Origin: Agapetus fuscipes
Taxonomy: Eukaryota > Arthropoda > Insecta > Trichoptera > Glossosomatidae
Direction of reading: 5' to 3'
DNA: 64,000 nucleotides
Assembly: GCA_951799405.1 (NCBI GenBank)
Contig: OX637336.1
Span: forward strand, 16,349,479 to 16,413,478
In this document: in pieces, positions 27,001 through 42,000 of the stretch
Numbering within the stretch: the first letter of the stretch is position 1
Layout of the letters: every line of letters starts with the position of its first letter
Translations under genes and position numbers: made by a program
Notes under the pieces: generated by a model
What the model was told of the DNA's origin: nothing
What the model saw: the letters and a program-made list of their open reading frames with translations, nothing else
Database searches by the model: none

Positions 27001-30000
27001 TTACGTTTAAACTCAGCCATAGCGTTTTACCAAAGACTTGCTTATGGAAAGTAAAACAATGAAATACTCAGTTTCAATACATTTTTGGAAAAACGCTTTA
27101 AAAAATATTTACACTAACCGCACCGATCTATCGATATATTCAACATATTCTCACATAGGTCAAGGGTGACTTGCCAGCGTCACCCCTATTTCAGGAAAAG
27201 CGGCAAAAATTATAGGGTTTACTTTAATATGGATTGACATTTTCTTTTTACGTGTCTGCCTGTTTACATATATTTGCAACTTAAGCTTGGTATTTTCAAA
27301 AATAGCATAGCGACTTTAAACTGATAAAATAAAACTACCCACACGATTGACATTGAAGTACGTTCTTTTCACTCAGTATAAAGTCTCTATGCTGACGTTA
27401 AAAATACCGGGCCTAAGTATAAAGTCGCAATGCTAACGTTGAAAATACCGATCCTTAGATTATGTTTGTTTACTAAAAATAAGATGTACAAATCTGACTC
27501 AATATAAAAACCATAGCTTTAAATTACGGCGTACAGGGACTAACAAAATCCAAGAGAAATATTTCGGATACATAGGTAGGTATAGGAGAGTTCCCCAAAA
27601 ATTATTCTCGATTTAAAGACTCCAAAAGGAGCCTCAAATACGCCACAGGATCAAACTAGTTTCATGAATGCTATTAAATTTAATAACTACGCCTTGCAGC
27701 AACCACAAAAAGTAGACGAACAACTTTCAAAGGCTCGCTCTAGGATGGGGCTCACGAAGTTTATTACTTTTGTGTGAGTTTTTTTTCTCAGCCTCAAACG
27801 ATGGATGTTTTTAATTCCAGTGTTGTATTAATTTCCCCGATCCCAAAAAGAACCAACATTTTGTTTGTAGTCTGTTAAAGTTGTAGATAATATTAAAAGA
27901 CATACTTATGCTTCAATAGTTGACTTTTAAAAAAACATGACTAAGTTAAACATATAGTGTGACTTCTTGCCGCGTTATCCCTGAAGGGTTTCGCATGTTG
28001 TGGCGAGTGGAAGCTATTTATTTTTACAGATAAGGAGGCCAGCCTTATGCCAACCACTTCAGTTGAAGCAGGGGTTTCTCAGCTCCCGAGGATGCTGGTA
28101 CTCATTTCTTGTGAAGGCTGCTGTAAACCTTGCCGGTATTTTATTTTTTGGGTTTGAAATAAACACCGAAATGGAATATCATTTCTTACACCCTCGGTGG
28201 GATTCGAAGCCGAGATCACAGCATGGAATGGAAGCACTGCCAACTGACCCATAGACCAGACAGAGGTACCTACTCTGAATTTTATCAAGAGAGAAAATAT
28301 AATGTATCACTTTTAAAGGAATCCTGTGCAAGACTCACAGATAGGAATTATCAAGAGTCTTACGACTTCTTGGATTATCGCAAGATGTGTTGGTGAAATG
28401 GCAGCTGATGCATGATTCTTTACAGCAGGGGTGTTAGTTGCGTATTTATAGTGGTGTTGCCTTTTTTTATTTGAAACACTCAGAAGTGGCGATTGATGAT
28501 GTTTTTAACGAGGGGATGAGAACGTAGATACCGATTAATCATTCCATAAACGGGCAGGTAGACAAAGAAATGAATCGTGAAAACACCCAGTTCTCATTGT
28601 TTTGAAGTCGACTGCAAATATGGAAATGACAGTCGTTCTACGAGTTATCCTTGCTGTAAAGAGAGGAGGATGTATGAGTAAAGATATTTCATCAGAACAA
28701 GCGACACGATAGTACCGATAAGAGACCGAGTATTTCAACCCTCTTTCTATGCTGGAAGGAATGTAGGTTGGAAATTTATTGGCACACTATAGTTTTCTCT
28801 CAAGTGAACTAAAAGTTAATCTCAAATACCGCAAGTGAGAGCTAAGTATTTAACTAACTCTGGTGTTAGTAAGATGAGAAGACATTAGCGTATCCATTAC
28901 TGAAGTATGCAATCTCATGACAGATTTTATGTCGTGCCACGACAACATGTCCATTGACAGAATGCCCACCGACTCAATGTCAATTGACAGAATGTCCACT
29001 GACTCAATGTCAATTGACAGAATGTCCACCGACTCAATGTCAATTGACAGAATGTCCACCGACTCAATGTCAATTGACAGAATGTCCAACGACTCAACGT
29101 CAATTGACAAATAATGTCGGTGGGCATTTTTTTTTTTTAGATAGATTTGTGGAAAGGAATGCAATCCACCAACCTATTTTGCCTGGCCAGTTGTCTTAAT
29201 GCGAAAGCAGACTCTTGTGTGCATGCAACGGCATCTGTTGAACCAGGGTCGAAGTTATGGTCAAGTGGGATAGACGCAAGATTCGAACCAACGTTATCCG
29301 GTTCCAAATACGCTAGTCGAACATGCGCCTCTACCCCTCGGCCATAACACCGACGGTTTGTCGGTGGAAATTTTGTCGCGTGGATATTCTGTAGATGGGC
29401 ATTTTGTCGTGGTACCATTTTATGCATGGAGAAAGTTTCGCATATTCTCAGTAGCTGTGTCGTATTTAATCACAGGTAATTTACAATGAAAACCTTTACA
29501 CAACGTCAACTTATTAAATGACATTTGTCCATTAAAAACAATCAAAATATTATAATTTAAGATCCGTTAAGGGTTGATCATTCAGTAGGATTTTTGTAAA
29601 ATGTTTATGGAAGCGTGCTAATATTTCGATAAATATGAACAAATCATTTGCTAAAGGGTTTGTTTTTTTTTCAAAATAGGATTTTTTTCGTAAATTTCAG
29701 GATATTGAACCAAAAAGTTTTTACAGTCGGTGAATTAATATATATTTTTTTTAATATCACTTTGTATGTATAATTAACAGCACGACAGATTCTATCATAC
29801 TTCACCACAAAACCATGCTTTGTTATTTTCATTTTCAATAGGTATTAACTTTTAAACGGGCCTTTTTTCACAAGTAAGTCGATGTAGTACAAGATTTCTT
29901 AAAATGAATAATGTACCTACGTATCTTTTAATTTTCAATACATTGCATTACGCATTATATCGTGGTATTTTTTTAGGGGTAGATATTTTTACGTATACTT

Positions 30001-33000
30001 TCACATCTCTCTTATTTAACAATCTATAACCTTTATTTTTATTGCATTTTTTTAATAGGGTGGGTCACAAATTATCAATGTTACAAAACTTTTATCAATA
30101 CATTTGTTTACACGTAAAATACAACAATTCTATCGATCAACAGGATAAAAACCACAACACATTTTTTTTACAACTGACTCAAAAAGATTTTCTTTTTACA
30201 TTTTTTATTATTGTTTTTTGGGGATGGTATCTATCTAGAAGTGACGTAGGTCTCTATAGAGCTTCGGTCCGCGCAGACCATGGACTAGAGGCGATGTTGG
30301 GCCTCTGATTTCCGACAATTAACTGGCATAGTGGCATGCCAGAGAGCTTTGCATACCTCAGCTGGGTAGCTGCGAGCATTCAGGTGTGTACGTGGGGTGA
30401 CCAATCAACTCTTTATTCCTTCAAATGTACAAAAATACACGAGAAATCGTTCTTTGACATTTAAAAACTATTTTATTTATAAAGCCCTTTATTTTCAACG
30501 ATAACATAATGGCTTTACACTGACTGATAAGCAAGCACTTCTGTCAATTGTGTGGGTAGTTCTTCTATTAGTTTCAATTCAAGCTATCGTTGAAAATAAT
30601 GGGACTCAGAAAATTCCTGCATGCTCTGCTAATAAATATTGAAAATATATAATAGTTTTATGATAGGATTATGTCTGAAAAAGTTCATGTGTAGGTACTC
30701 AATGGTTTTTATTTCTTGCTAAATAATCACAATTTCACGGTAAAGAACTTTCTTTAAAGAATTTAAGACGGGCAGTTTTGTGATGAATGAAATATGCAGA
30801 TGTACGATTTTTTATAATGTTCAAAGAAATACAATTTCAAATAATAACAAAAAGACACGCAATAAAGACAACGGACGAGAATAGAAAAAAATCGTCAAAT
30901 GTGTTAATTTACGGAAAGGAATCTATCAAGGGCATCCTAATACAATTGAAACTGTAACTCCATCGAAATTCCGCTAGGGGTGGTCGGAACCCTGCGGATT
31001 TGATTCCGATTTATTCTACCCTAACATACGTATCTCTTTATTACTTTTTTATATGTTTGCTTCTGTAGGTAGGTACATTTAATGGAAAACTGAATTTTTA
31101 AATTGGAACACATTATTTAAAGAACGAGAAAACCGGGTGGCAACATAGAAAAAATAAAATTAGTAAAACAGCGATCCCAAAACATCTCTCCATGAACAAT
31201 ATTAATACTAATAAGTAATACCAATACGTAATAAGAGTATGATTTTTTTAATGTTTTTGTTTTCTGTTTTTGGTCATCTGACGGATAAGTGGTGTCGCCG
31301 CCTCACCGGGTTGTGTTGGTATGCGTGAGACAGGTATGTGCTGCGCGCACACACTCTCGCCTTAGACCGGTGTACCGTGTGCGCATAGTGAAGGTTACCG
31401 CACACACACACACAAACCAACGGGCAGGATAAATCCACGTAGCAATCACATTATTATAAAACCCCGCACCTATGTACCTCTAAGCCACATGCCTACAAAT
31501 AATGTATACTTACAAGTGTGTACGTAGGGTTTAAAACGGTTGTATTGATACAAAAGTTTGAAAAAGTTAATGAATTTCTAAAGAAATATATCGCCACCTT
31601 GAAGGTAAAACTGAATAAGTGCGGATTGACAGATTTGAGAAATCGTGGATAAATCATCTTATAGGGTTAAATTTTTCATATTAAGTGGAATAACTACAAG
31701 GCAGCAACGCAACTAAGCTACGCATATAGTGTAACTTCTTGCCTGCGTTATCCCCGAAGGGGTCGCATGTGGCGCTACGGGACCTATTTTTTTACAGGTA
31801 AGGGGGCCGGCCTCACACCAACCACTTTCAGTTGAAGTGGGGGTTTCCCAGCTCCCGGGGGGGCTGGTTCTCATTTCTTGTGAAGGCTAAGTACACCTTT
31901 GAGATCTTACCCTTGCTCTCGGCATGGAATGCAAGCATTCTACCAATTGAGCTATCGACCTTTGTATGAGCTTGATCGTCATTCGTCGCTCATGAAAAAC
32001 TTTTTAAATACAGGATTTTTACACGTTTTTAGCGTTGTCTCTCATAGAAAGTAGGAAAAAAGGCGCATTTATCTGAAAAACCTATGCTAGCTGATTGTGT
32101 CACTTACTCGTGTCGATATCATAGGAATATTGCAGAGTGATCGGCAAAAGCTAGCCACGTCTAGTGGAAAGATGACACAGAAACAGTCACAACGTTAATA
32201 TACCTACCATTGTTTGCACGAAAAAGTAAGTACTATCACTTCATTCAAGTTGAAAGTCGGAAATTTTCTTATTTCGTAAATTTATCATGCTTTGTCAAGC
32301 GTTCAAAATATGCACAAAATTACTTTCTTTTGAAAAAAACAACTACCCTAATATACGAAAAAAAGGATTTCAACTGTCATTCATAACAGTTAAAGTAATT
32401 TTTTATACAAATAAATAAATAAACTTCTATTAAAACGAATAACAAAACTGAATCAATAAAAAATCAGATAAAAATAAATCTAAAGGATAAAAATCTTTCA
32501 CGCAGAATCTTAAAATCGCCACCCTTTAAAAAACATAACGAATTAATTAGTGTAGAAAAATATTTCGCAGCCACTGGTTCATAAAAATAAACGAAAACCT
32601 GTACTTTGAACATCATTATACATATTTTTTGCATGAATCTTTCCGGTAGGTAGGAAACTGATTTTGTTATTTATTTTCCTCAGTCTGGCCTGTATTTCCC
32701 ACGTTCATTAATTTCAACGACCTTGCTCCCATGAAAATTAGTTTACTTTAAAGGAATTTAATAAATAAAGTACCTTTATTTGAATTTTAAATTAATTGCC
32801 AATTATGCAACTTTAATGGAAAAAAGGTTGTATAAAATATACCTACTCAAAAAAAATAAGACTACTCAAACATAAAACGAAATATTTCTCAATATTATTT
32901 GCAGTTTTTAGAGTAACGAATGGTTAACACTGGCGCGCCTAACATAATAAAAGTTACTTCGTCATATTTGACACACGAAAAAGTAGAAGAAAAACCATGA

Positions 33001-36000
33001 AGACAAAAATTATTGGTGCCCTCAGAAAAACTAAGAAGTACTTAACATTTTTTTTAGTAACATTGGGTCCAATAAGTAGGTAGATATTTACCTATATATC
33101 AAATATTTTTTTAAGGGATTAAAAAAAAGGAGGGAAAAAATGAGTTGTAGCAACACATCTGATTTATATTTCAATTATTCTTTTATACAAAAAATACCCT
33201 TGTATTATTATTATATTTATATCTGTGCATTTAAATATTTCTGACCCACAGGATTTAATGAAGATGGACTGGTCTAGTACTATTTTTTCTTTTAGGGTAC
33301 ACTGTACAGAAATTAGTGGTAATTTAGGTATCCAAACCAGCTCCGGAATTATTCTGAGCAACACACAATTATAACCACCCTAAAAACAAGAGCAAAATGA
33401 TTTTAAATGTCTGGAATTTGCCCTCAGGATAAACAGCACAAAAATATTTTACCTTGATCCTTATTACCGATAATGTTTATTACAAAGATAAAAACATGAT
33501 GATTATTGTCTAAATCTAAGTTGAAAAAATCTATATTATTTGAAATTCATATTAAATGCATTCCCACAAGCAGACACATAAAAGTTTGCGCTTGCACATG
33601 CCGCATGTGGACTTACAATATAAAAACCCAGTCTCAAATGAACATAAGCCCTGTAACTCTTGACGACCTTCCCTGAAACAGGGGTGACATTGGCAAAGTG
33701 AACCATATTTACAGTATGGGTGTTCAGCCTCATACCAACCTATAAGTCAAGGAATAAATCAATCTTATAAATTCATGTGTTTCCACTTTATTTGATTTAT
33801 AAATCTGTTACCAACCCGGGCTTCAGTAATGTCTTGCCAATAACGCCTTGAGGCAGTGCGGTATCTATTTAATGGAAAAAATTCTCATCCAACATTTGGC
33901 TGTCGACTTTACAAAAATACCTCTCAAATGAACATAAGCCCTGTAACTCCTGCCGACCTTCCCTGAAACAGGGGTGACATTGGCAAAGTTAACCATCTTT
34001 TTACAGTATTGTGCTATAGAAAAATGTCTGAACAAGGCATTCAACGGGGAGGCTTAGAAGAGTATATCCAGGAGTGGATATAGACTGGCTGAGAAAGAAA
34101 AGAGTTTTAGTAAGAGGGATACAAAACAAATTCTCCAGGGGATTCCTTGACTTATAGGTTGGTATGAGGCTGACCACCCATACTGCAAACAAAAAATTGG
34201 TTCACTTTGCCAATATCGCCCTTAGGGAAGGTTGGCAAAAGTTGTAGGGTTTATGTTCATTAGAGGTTTGGATTTTATTTGTATGCACACATGCAGCATT
34301 TGTAAGCGCGAACTACACGTGTTTGTTTGTGGACATGCATTTGATATGAGCTTTAAATGTTAATATATCTTTGCAACTTAGATTTAGCAGATTGATGGTC
34401 TGGAAATCTGTGACTGGGGAGAAGAGTGAAGGCATAATATGCTATGGGAGACCAGGGGGAAATTCATTGTACATGATAACAAGGGTGGAACTTTAAATTT
34501 TTAACTATTCTGAAGATTAACTAGAAAGGGAGATATAATGCTTTTAATAAATAAGTAGCAACAATCTAAATCTAAGTGGCAAAGATATGTATCATTTGAG
34601 ATTCATTTTAAATGCATTCCCACAAGCAGACACGCATAATTTCGCACTCACACATGCCGCATGTGGACCTAAAATATAAAAAAACCCACGAGAATTCGAA
34701 AACAGGAAAATGTAGCATTACTAAAATGAAAAAAATCTTGTAATATATTTCATAGCTTTTATTTGTAAATGTGATGTTTTATTAAAAAATACATTACAAA
34801 GGCATTTCAAAATGTCTGTATATGTGAAGTTTTTTCTTTATGTTCACATTTTTTTAATATTCAATATCATAACATCCCAAACAATAAAACATAAAGAGTT
34901 ATTGGGATTGGTTCTGTGAAAAAATTTTTTTGATCTAAAATAATGTATTAATCATAAAGATTCATGCTTCTTCTTCTTCTTATTCTTTTTTACATTACTA
35001 TTACTTTCGATTTCTATAACTTCTAGTTCAACAACTTTATTGTTTTTCTTTTTCTTCTTCTTAGGCTCCTCTACACCTTCCCTTACTTCCTTCAATACTT
35101 TATCCTTCTTTTCTGTTTTACTCTTTTCCAAATTTCCTGAATTTTCGATAAGTTCATTTTCTGCTTCTTGATTATAAATGCCATTTTCTTGCGACAGAGA
35201 TTCCTTCTTCTTATTCTTCTTTTTTAATTTCTTCACTCTTGTTTCTTCGACACCATTTTCAAGAAAATGATCATTTACCAAAACATCCTCAATTTTCCTC
35301 TTTTTAGATTTTTTAGCAACACCATTCTGTAAAACTTCAGTATTATTTATTTCATCAAAATCTTTGATTGCTTCATTAGGAACAGATTTACTCTTCTTGT
35401 TTTTTTTCTTCTTTTTGGAAACTATAATTTCATCAACATTCATCTCTTCAACTTGTTTCATATCCGGTGCAATGTCAACACAATCATTTTCAATTTTAAA
35501 ATCACTCTCTTGATTTTTCAAATGCATGATCTCAAAAGTATTGTTTTTCTTTTTCTTCTTGTCTTTCGTTACCTTATAACCATCCTGTTGTGAGAATTCT
35601 GTAGATTCATTTTCAAAATCAACTGATTTTTTTTTATTAGCACCACTTTGTGTGTTATAAAAACTAAACGATTCCTTGGCAACACTTTTCACATCTGAGG
35701 TTCCGGAAAAACCTCTAAAAACAACATCACAATCTTCCTCTTCATCGTAATTTTTATTTTCTTCAATATCACTTTGATTTCCTACATTTTCAGAAGAAAT
35801 ATTACGGTGAACATACTTTCTTTTGAAATAATCTGCCATCGAACCTGCAGTCACCAAATTATTCATTCCATCTTCGGAACTTTTCGAACTTTCTTCCTTT
35901 TCCACTTCTGGCACCTCTTCTACTTCTGTTTTCTTCTTCTCGTCGAGAGTTTTCTTTCCAAATATGTTAGCGAGGTCCTTTTGGCTGTATTGCGTTATAT

Positions 36001-39000
36001 CCTTTCCTCTTGTAAACTTTTTATAATGCAATCTGGACTGCAGTTTCTTTGATTTTTCTTCTAAAGAAGTTTCACTATGTAGCTTTGAAGTGTCCACAGA
36101 ACCTGAAAAAATCAAATTAGGAATTTAAAAATAGAAGACATTTTCAAAATGGAATATTTTTTTAAATAAAACTTTCACTTCGAAGTCAAAGATGGCAGTA
36201 CTACTTTGTATGACAGCTGTCAAGTAATTAATGGAATAAAATTAATTCAGTGAACTTACCTCCATGCAAGGCTTGTAATAATCCATTAAAGTCAGTTTCA
36301 TGGCACGTCCACTGATCATTTTTATCCGAAAAGCCCACGCCGCCATTATCATCTTTGAATCTCACTTTGACATGGTCGACATTCCCGTTTAGGTTAACTC
36401 CAAGACCTTTCCCGTCTTCCCAGCCCATTTTCTCCATCAGTTTTTTGCCGAACTTGTTTTGATCTTCACTCCAATGATTCTTGCCTCGGAGATTCATCGA
36501 TCTTTTCTTGCGACGGGGCTCAGCTAACATCGCCATTGCGTTTAATTTATAAAGTTAACCTCAAAATCACGGAGTGAAGGGAGATCGCACGTGCGCCTCG
36601 CGCGCAACTTCGTGCCAGACTCGTTCGCAGAGCAGCCAACATGAATAATTTACAGCTCTCTGCGCGCATAGAGCTACCAACATAACGTCATTTCACTTAT
36701 AGGGTAGGTTAAAAAAATACGGCGCGTAATTTAAAATACAGACTTGTGAATGTTTTTTTCCGTGCATTTTTTAGATATTCAATTTAATACCAACGATTAA
36801 ATGTACGCACAATTTAATAAAAGAAAATGAGGTCGGAACACTTTTTAATTAGAAACTTTTCTCGGAGAGCAAACGTCCATCTTGTATGGGATTGCCGTCC
36901 TTGGCAACCAATAAGAAAATATTTTGACGCATTTCCCGGCCAGTTAACCTCATTGAGTACTTTATCACAAAATCAACGCGAAAATGCGATAGAAATTTTT
37001 GCACCTAAAATTTACTCAACACGACAGACCTATTTTCTCAATCAAATATTATTTTTGTAATTTTTTTTTGTAGGACCAAAATATTAATACCTCTTGATAG
37101 GTTACCATTTACCGACATGCTTTGTTACTCGACAGTTGTATACAATGAAGAATGGGAATGATATAATGCATACGAGTACATACTAAAAATAAACAATGCA
37201 GGTATGCGGAGATGTAGTGTAAGTGGATATTGCACTATAGGTGTGGCAGAATAATGCCCGCTTTCCACTGCGAGCGGAGCTGACTCCGTACGGACTCCGC
37301 TCGACTAGCAACAGTAAATTTCATAGAAGTGCTTCCACCGACAGCGAGTCAGCGGAGCGGACTGAGCGAGTACAAAGAGTTACAAAAGTGGTCGCAGAGT
37401 TGAGCGAGTTTCCAGCGGACTCCGTACGGACTCCGCTCGACTAGCAACAGTAAATTTCATAGAAGTGCTTCCACCGACAGCGGAGTGAGCGGAGCTGACT
37501 GAGCGAGTAAAAATGGGTCCGCTGTGTCATGGTCTCGGCCGCTAGTTTTCAACTGACTCCGCTCCCCCGTGCCCCCCGCGCCAACCCGCGCAGTTGCGTG
37601 ACAGCGATAAAACACATCATACATGATTTACAAAAACACATCATACATTATTTTATTAATTTGAAAATATTAAAATGTATGTTTTATTTCCAACATCTAC
37701 TTTTTATGTTTAAAGCAAAATAATACATTACTTTTTATGTTTCGAAACAAAAAAAAACTCTTTTATTAATAATTAAAACGTTTGATCTGGGCGTAGGCTG
37801 CAACGAGCTGTCACACACTGCACATCATACATTATTTTATAAATTTGAAAATATTAAAATGTATGTTTTATTTCCAACATCTACTTTTAATGTATTAAAG
37901 CAAAATAATACATTACTTTTTATTTTTCGAAACAAAAAAAAAAACTTTTTTTATTAATAATTAAAACGTTTGATCTGGGCGTAGGCTGCAACGAGCTGTC
38001 ACACACTAGTTGGCTCCGCTAAGCCAGCTGTAGATGGAAGGCAAACAACTCTTTCATCTGACTCATCTCATTTCCCGCCTAGCTCACTCCGCCGAGCTCG
38101 TTGGCTGTGGAAGGCAAATACCATTATTTTTTAAAACTCTTTCGCAATGGAAGGCCAAAACTATTTCACTACGCTCCGCTCAGCTATTTCCCGCTCCCGC
38201 TCAGCTATTTCCCGCTCGCAGTGGAAAGCGGGCTGATTGAATTTGACTAGAAATGTGAAGCGGTGGGCGTAAACAAAGAATGTTACAAAATACCTCTCGG
38301 CTTTTTATTGCATACTATTATCACGTGGTGCTTCTAATATCGTACCGCTTATTCCTGAAAAAAAACGTTAATTTCTGGTCCAGTTTAAGTAATTTTTTCG
38401 TTTAATTAATTCTCTGACTTACAGGTATAGTATGAGGCTGACAACCCATACTGTAAAAAATGGTTCACTTTGCCATTGTCACTCCTGTTTCAGGGACGGT
38501 CGGCGAAAGTTGCAGGGTTTGTGTTCATTTGAGGTTTGGATTTTAATTTGTAAGTACACATGCAGCATTTATGAGCGCAAAATTATACGTGTCTGCTGCT
38601 TGGGTGCATGCATTTAATACTAATTTCAAATGTGAATATATCTTTGCAGCTCAGATTAAAGATTATTATAGTTGCTAAGGACCGTGGTTCCAATAGTGTG
38701 ACGATTGCTGTCAAGATTTTTTTATTTTTTTTATTTGCGCAGTCTTTAAGTAATTTGAGTTCTATTAAATCAAAGAGAAGAAACAATGATCATTTTGAAA
38801 ATGAGGCAAATACTTGGAAATGTTTTTTTGTGATTCCATGTATTTATTTAATTTCCAAAAAAAATATGTGAATTGCTCTTTTTAATTCAAAACAACTTAT
38901 TTCTATGTACTCAAACATCCGAAAACAATCTGTCGAATTTACTTAGATTATCTCTGTCTCAATGCACACTAAAACCACAATCTATAATCTATAATCTAAG

Positions 39001-42000
39001 CTGCAAGGATATGTAAGCATTTAAGGCTCATATGAAATGCATGCCCACAGACAGGCACATGTAGGTTCGCGCCTACACATTCTGCATGTGTGCATACAAA
39101 TAAAGAAAACCTCACATGGACATAAACCTTGCAACTCCTGCCGCCGTTCCCTGAACCGGAGTGGCATTGGCAAAAGTGAATGCTTATTAGAACTTACCAT
39201 GCGTATTAGAACTTACCATACATGAAAAGGGGCCGTCCATAAATTACGTCATCGATTTTTGCCGATTTTCGACCTCCCCCCCTTACAATCATCCTATATT
39301 CATTATCTAATGACCCCCCCCCCCCTCTTGCTGTAATAATGGATGAGCTTAATAATTAATAATGTTATATATCTTACATAATATTATGTATATTTTGTAG
39401 AAATTGGTATTTACAAGAACGACGTCACTTTTGGTACTCGTACGTCATTTGCCATCATCCGCAGACTAGACTCCCCCCCCCCCTGAATTCGAATGACGTA
39501 ATATAATGGACGGCCCCAAAGGGGTTTGATTCGTTAAAGAATTGTCATCTTTCCCATACTAAAAAACGGTTCATCTTTAAGTTTTTGGATTGAAGCTAGT
39601 TTGGGATAAGTCCGTAAAATATTTTCTACAAAGTATACGTCATATAATATGATTTGTAAAACATGGGTTTAATTCAGATTTCTTTTGTTACGGTGCATCC
39701 AGTGGTCGTTACGCATTCCTCTATTATCCGACCCGAAGAATGAAGTGTACAATGCATTCCTGCTTTTTGTAGCGTATCCGCCTAACTACACACAATACAT
39801 TCGTTTTTTTTTCTCTTTTGATAAATTGGAGATTCACCTGAATATTTTTTATCGGTTAGGTATCATGTTGTGATCCGACAAAAATCCGGAGGGGCGATGT
39901 GACCTCATTCGGTCGTTTTGCTAAGGTATGAGCTAACAAATATTTTGTTATTGTGACTACTTCTATCGGCATAAAAATTCAAATTATGTACTTTTTTCGA
40001 CTCAATTGTCTAGACAGAAAGAACAGTTTCAGGCTTCGACACATTGATACATGTAAAAAAAATAAACATAAATCAGACGTCCTAACGGGAGATCACACAA
40101 AATTTAGAAATACAGAGTCATTATCACAAGAGAGAGGTAACACAAAACAAACCAGCAGGTCTGAACCAAGAAGAAGAAGAAGTATTTTAATTCGATGCAG
40201 TAGGTATATAGGACAATTTTAAACATATTTATAATCATTTCATCCTAATCAACATAATAATGACATCAATTCGTAGAGAACCGAAAACAGCAATACAGAG
40301 GTTTCTCGAAAATGAGTTCTGTTCGACAAAAGTTACAGGGTTTATGCTCATTGAGATACGGGTTTTTCTCTTGTTAGTACATGCAGCATGCGCAAGAGCG
40401 AACTTACACATGTCAATCTTTAAAGGTAAAACCGAATAAGTGACTTTTAAAGCTATAACGTGGATTTCTCACATAAATGCACATTTTTTCCTATTTTTTA
40501 CGAGAGAGTTCCGTAGTGTAGCACATTTTTATGCGCACTTCCTTAAAATTAGTACACTTGTTATATCTACGATTTCTCAAATCAGTGGATCAGCACCATA
40601 TCAGCACATTTTCAGTTTAACCTTTAAGGTGGCGATATATGTATTTGCTACATAAAATAAAGATTAGAGATGAAGTTAAAATGAAGAGAAAACGACATTA
40701 CGTGTTTCCATATATTCATCTCATTTTCAAAAATAATCTAGATTTGCCGCATTCGGTTCCATTCGACTTCTTAATTGTGATTTAGGTTTTTATAAAGCCT
40801 ATCAAATTCCAGATTAAGACAATATTTCAGCGATGAGATTTCCAAGCAATCAAAACGGAGCACAAAAAGTTAGACGGGAAATGACGTTTCGAAAAAAAAT
40901 GCTGTTATGCAAGATTAAAACTTGATTCTTCGTATATCCGAGCATGTTGGACAGTGTCCCAAGTATAAAACATTCAGTATACACTAAACTAAACTATATT
41001 AAACGCGTTACTGAAAAAAATGTATGAAAACTAAAGCAACGCCTCTAGAGAGTTTAATATCGATAGACATTTATAAACTTATAAAAATGGAACACTTAAA
41101 ATCGATGTTAGAACTGATGTTAGCTCTTGAATTGGATCGTGTGAAGTTTGATATCGATCGGATAAAAATTTGGTTTTGCAAAAATAAAAAAAATAAAACA
41201 TATTTTCTTTAACTTAAAAAATTAAACATTTAAAAATAGCTTTAATCTATAATCTTAGTTGCAAAAATATGTTAGCATTTAAGATTCATACTAAGTGCAT
41301 GCCCACAAACAGACACGTGTAAGTTAGCGCATTCAAATGCTGCATGTTTAAGTGTGTATGGATTACCAACCTATAAGTCAAGGAATTACAATACAAGGAA
41401 GGCTCCTTGGCTGATAGGTTAGTATGAGGCTGACCCCCCGTGCTGCAAAAATTGGTTCACTTTTGCCAATGTCACTTCGGTTTCAGGTAAAGGCGGCAGG
41501 AGTTATGTACATGTGAGGTGTTTTGTTTATTTGTATACACACATGCAGAATGTGTAGGCCCTAACCTACATGTGCCTGTCTGCGGGCATGCATTTAATAA
41601 GAGCCTTACATGTTAACATATCTTCGCAGCTTAGATTATAGATTATATAATTCAATTTGAGAACTGTCGTCCAGTGACTCACGTGTAAAAACAAATGAAT
41701 TGAACCCTGATTGCGTAGTGAAACACGCCGGATACTGTTAGTTTTGAGTAAAACGCTACGTCTGTGTTTAGGCGTCCAGTTTTGAGAAGGCATTTGTCTG
41801 ACTCATGAGGCATGGCCAAACCATTAATACATCCACTTACAGTGAAATTCTTTGCCTGCCTTTGTCGGATATCAACAAACAGATTACATCAATGTACATA
41901 GTATACACAAAATGTTAACTTGAGAACAAGAGACGCAGTGTGAGTCGAACGCCTAAAACACAGTGTCGGAAATCCGAGTTTCAAAGATATTCTAAAATTT

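Noticed and set aside
28917..29127. ORFs over the 30-bp array
   Set aside because: Repeat-driven open frames on both strands with no homology.
34952..36115. GPATCH4 as the identity of the G-patch gene
   Set aside because: The N-terminus [24 protein letters not shown] and the KFTRGKD block fit PINX1 rather than GPATCH4.
39953..40222. 89-codon plus ORF
   Set aside because: No domain, low-complexity Arg/Lys end, no splice or regulatory support.
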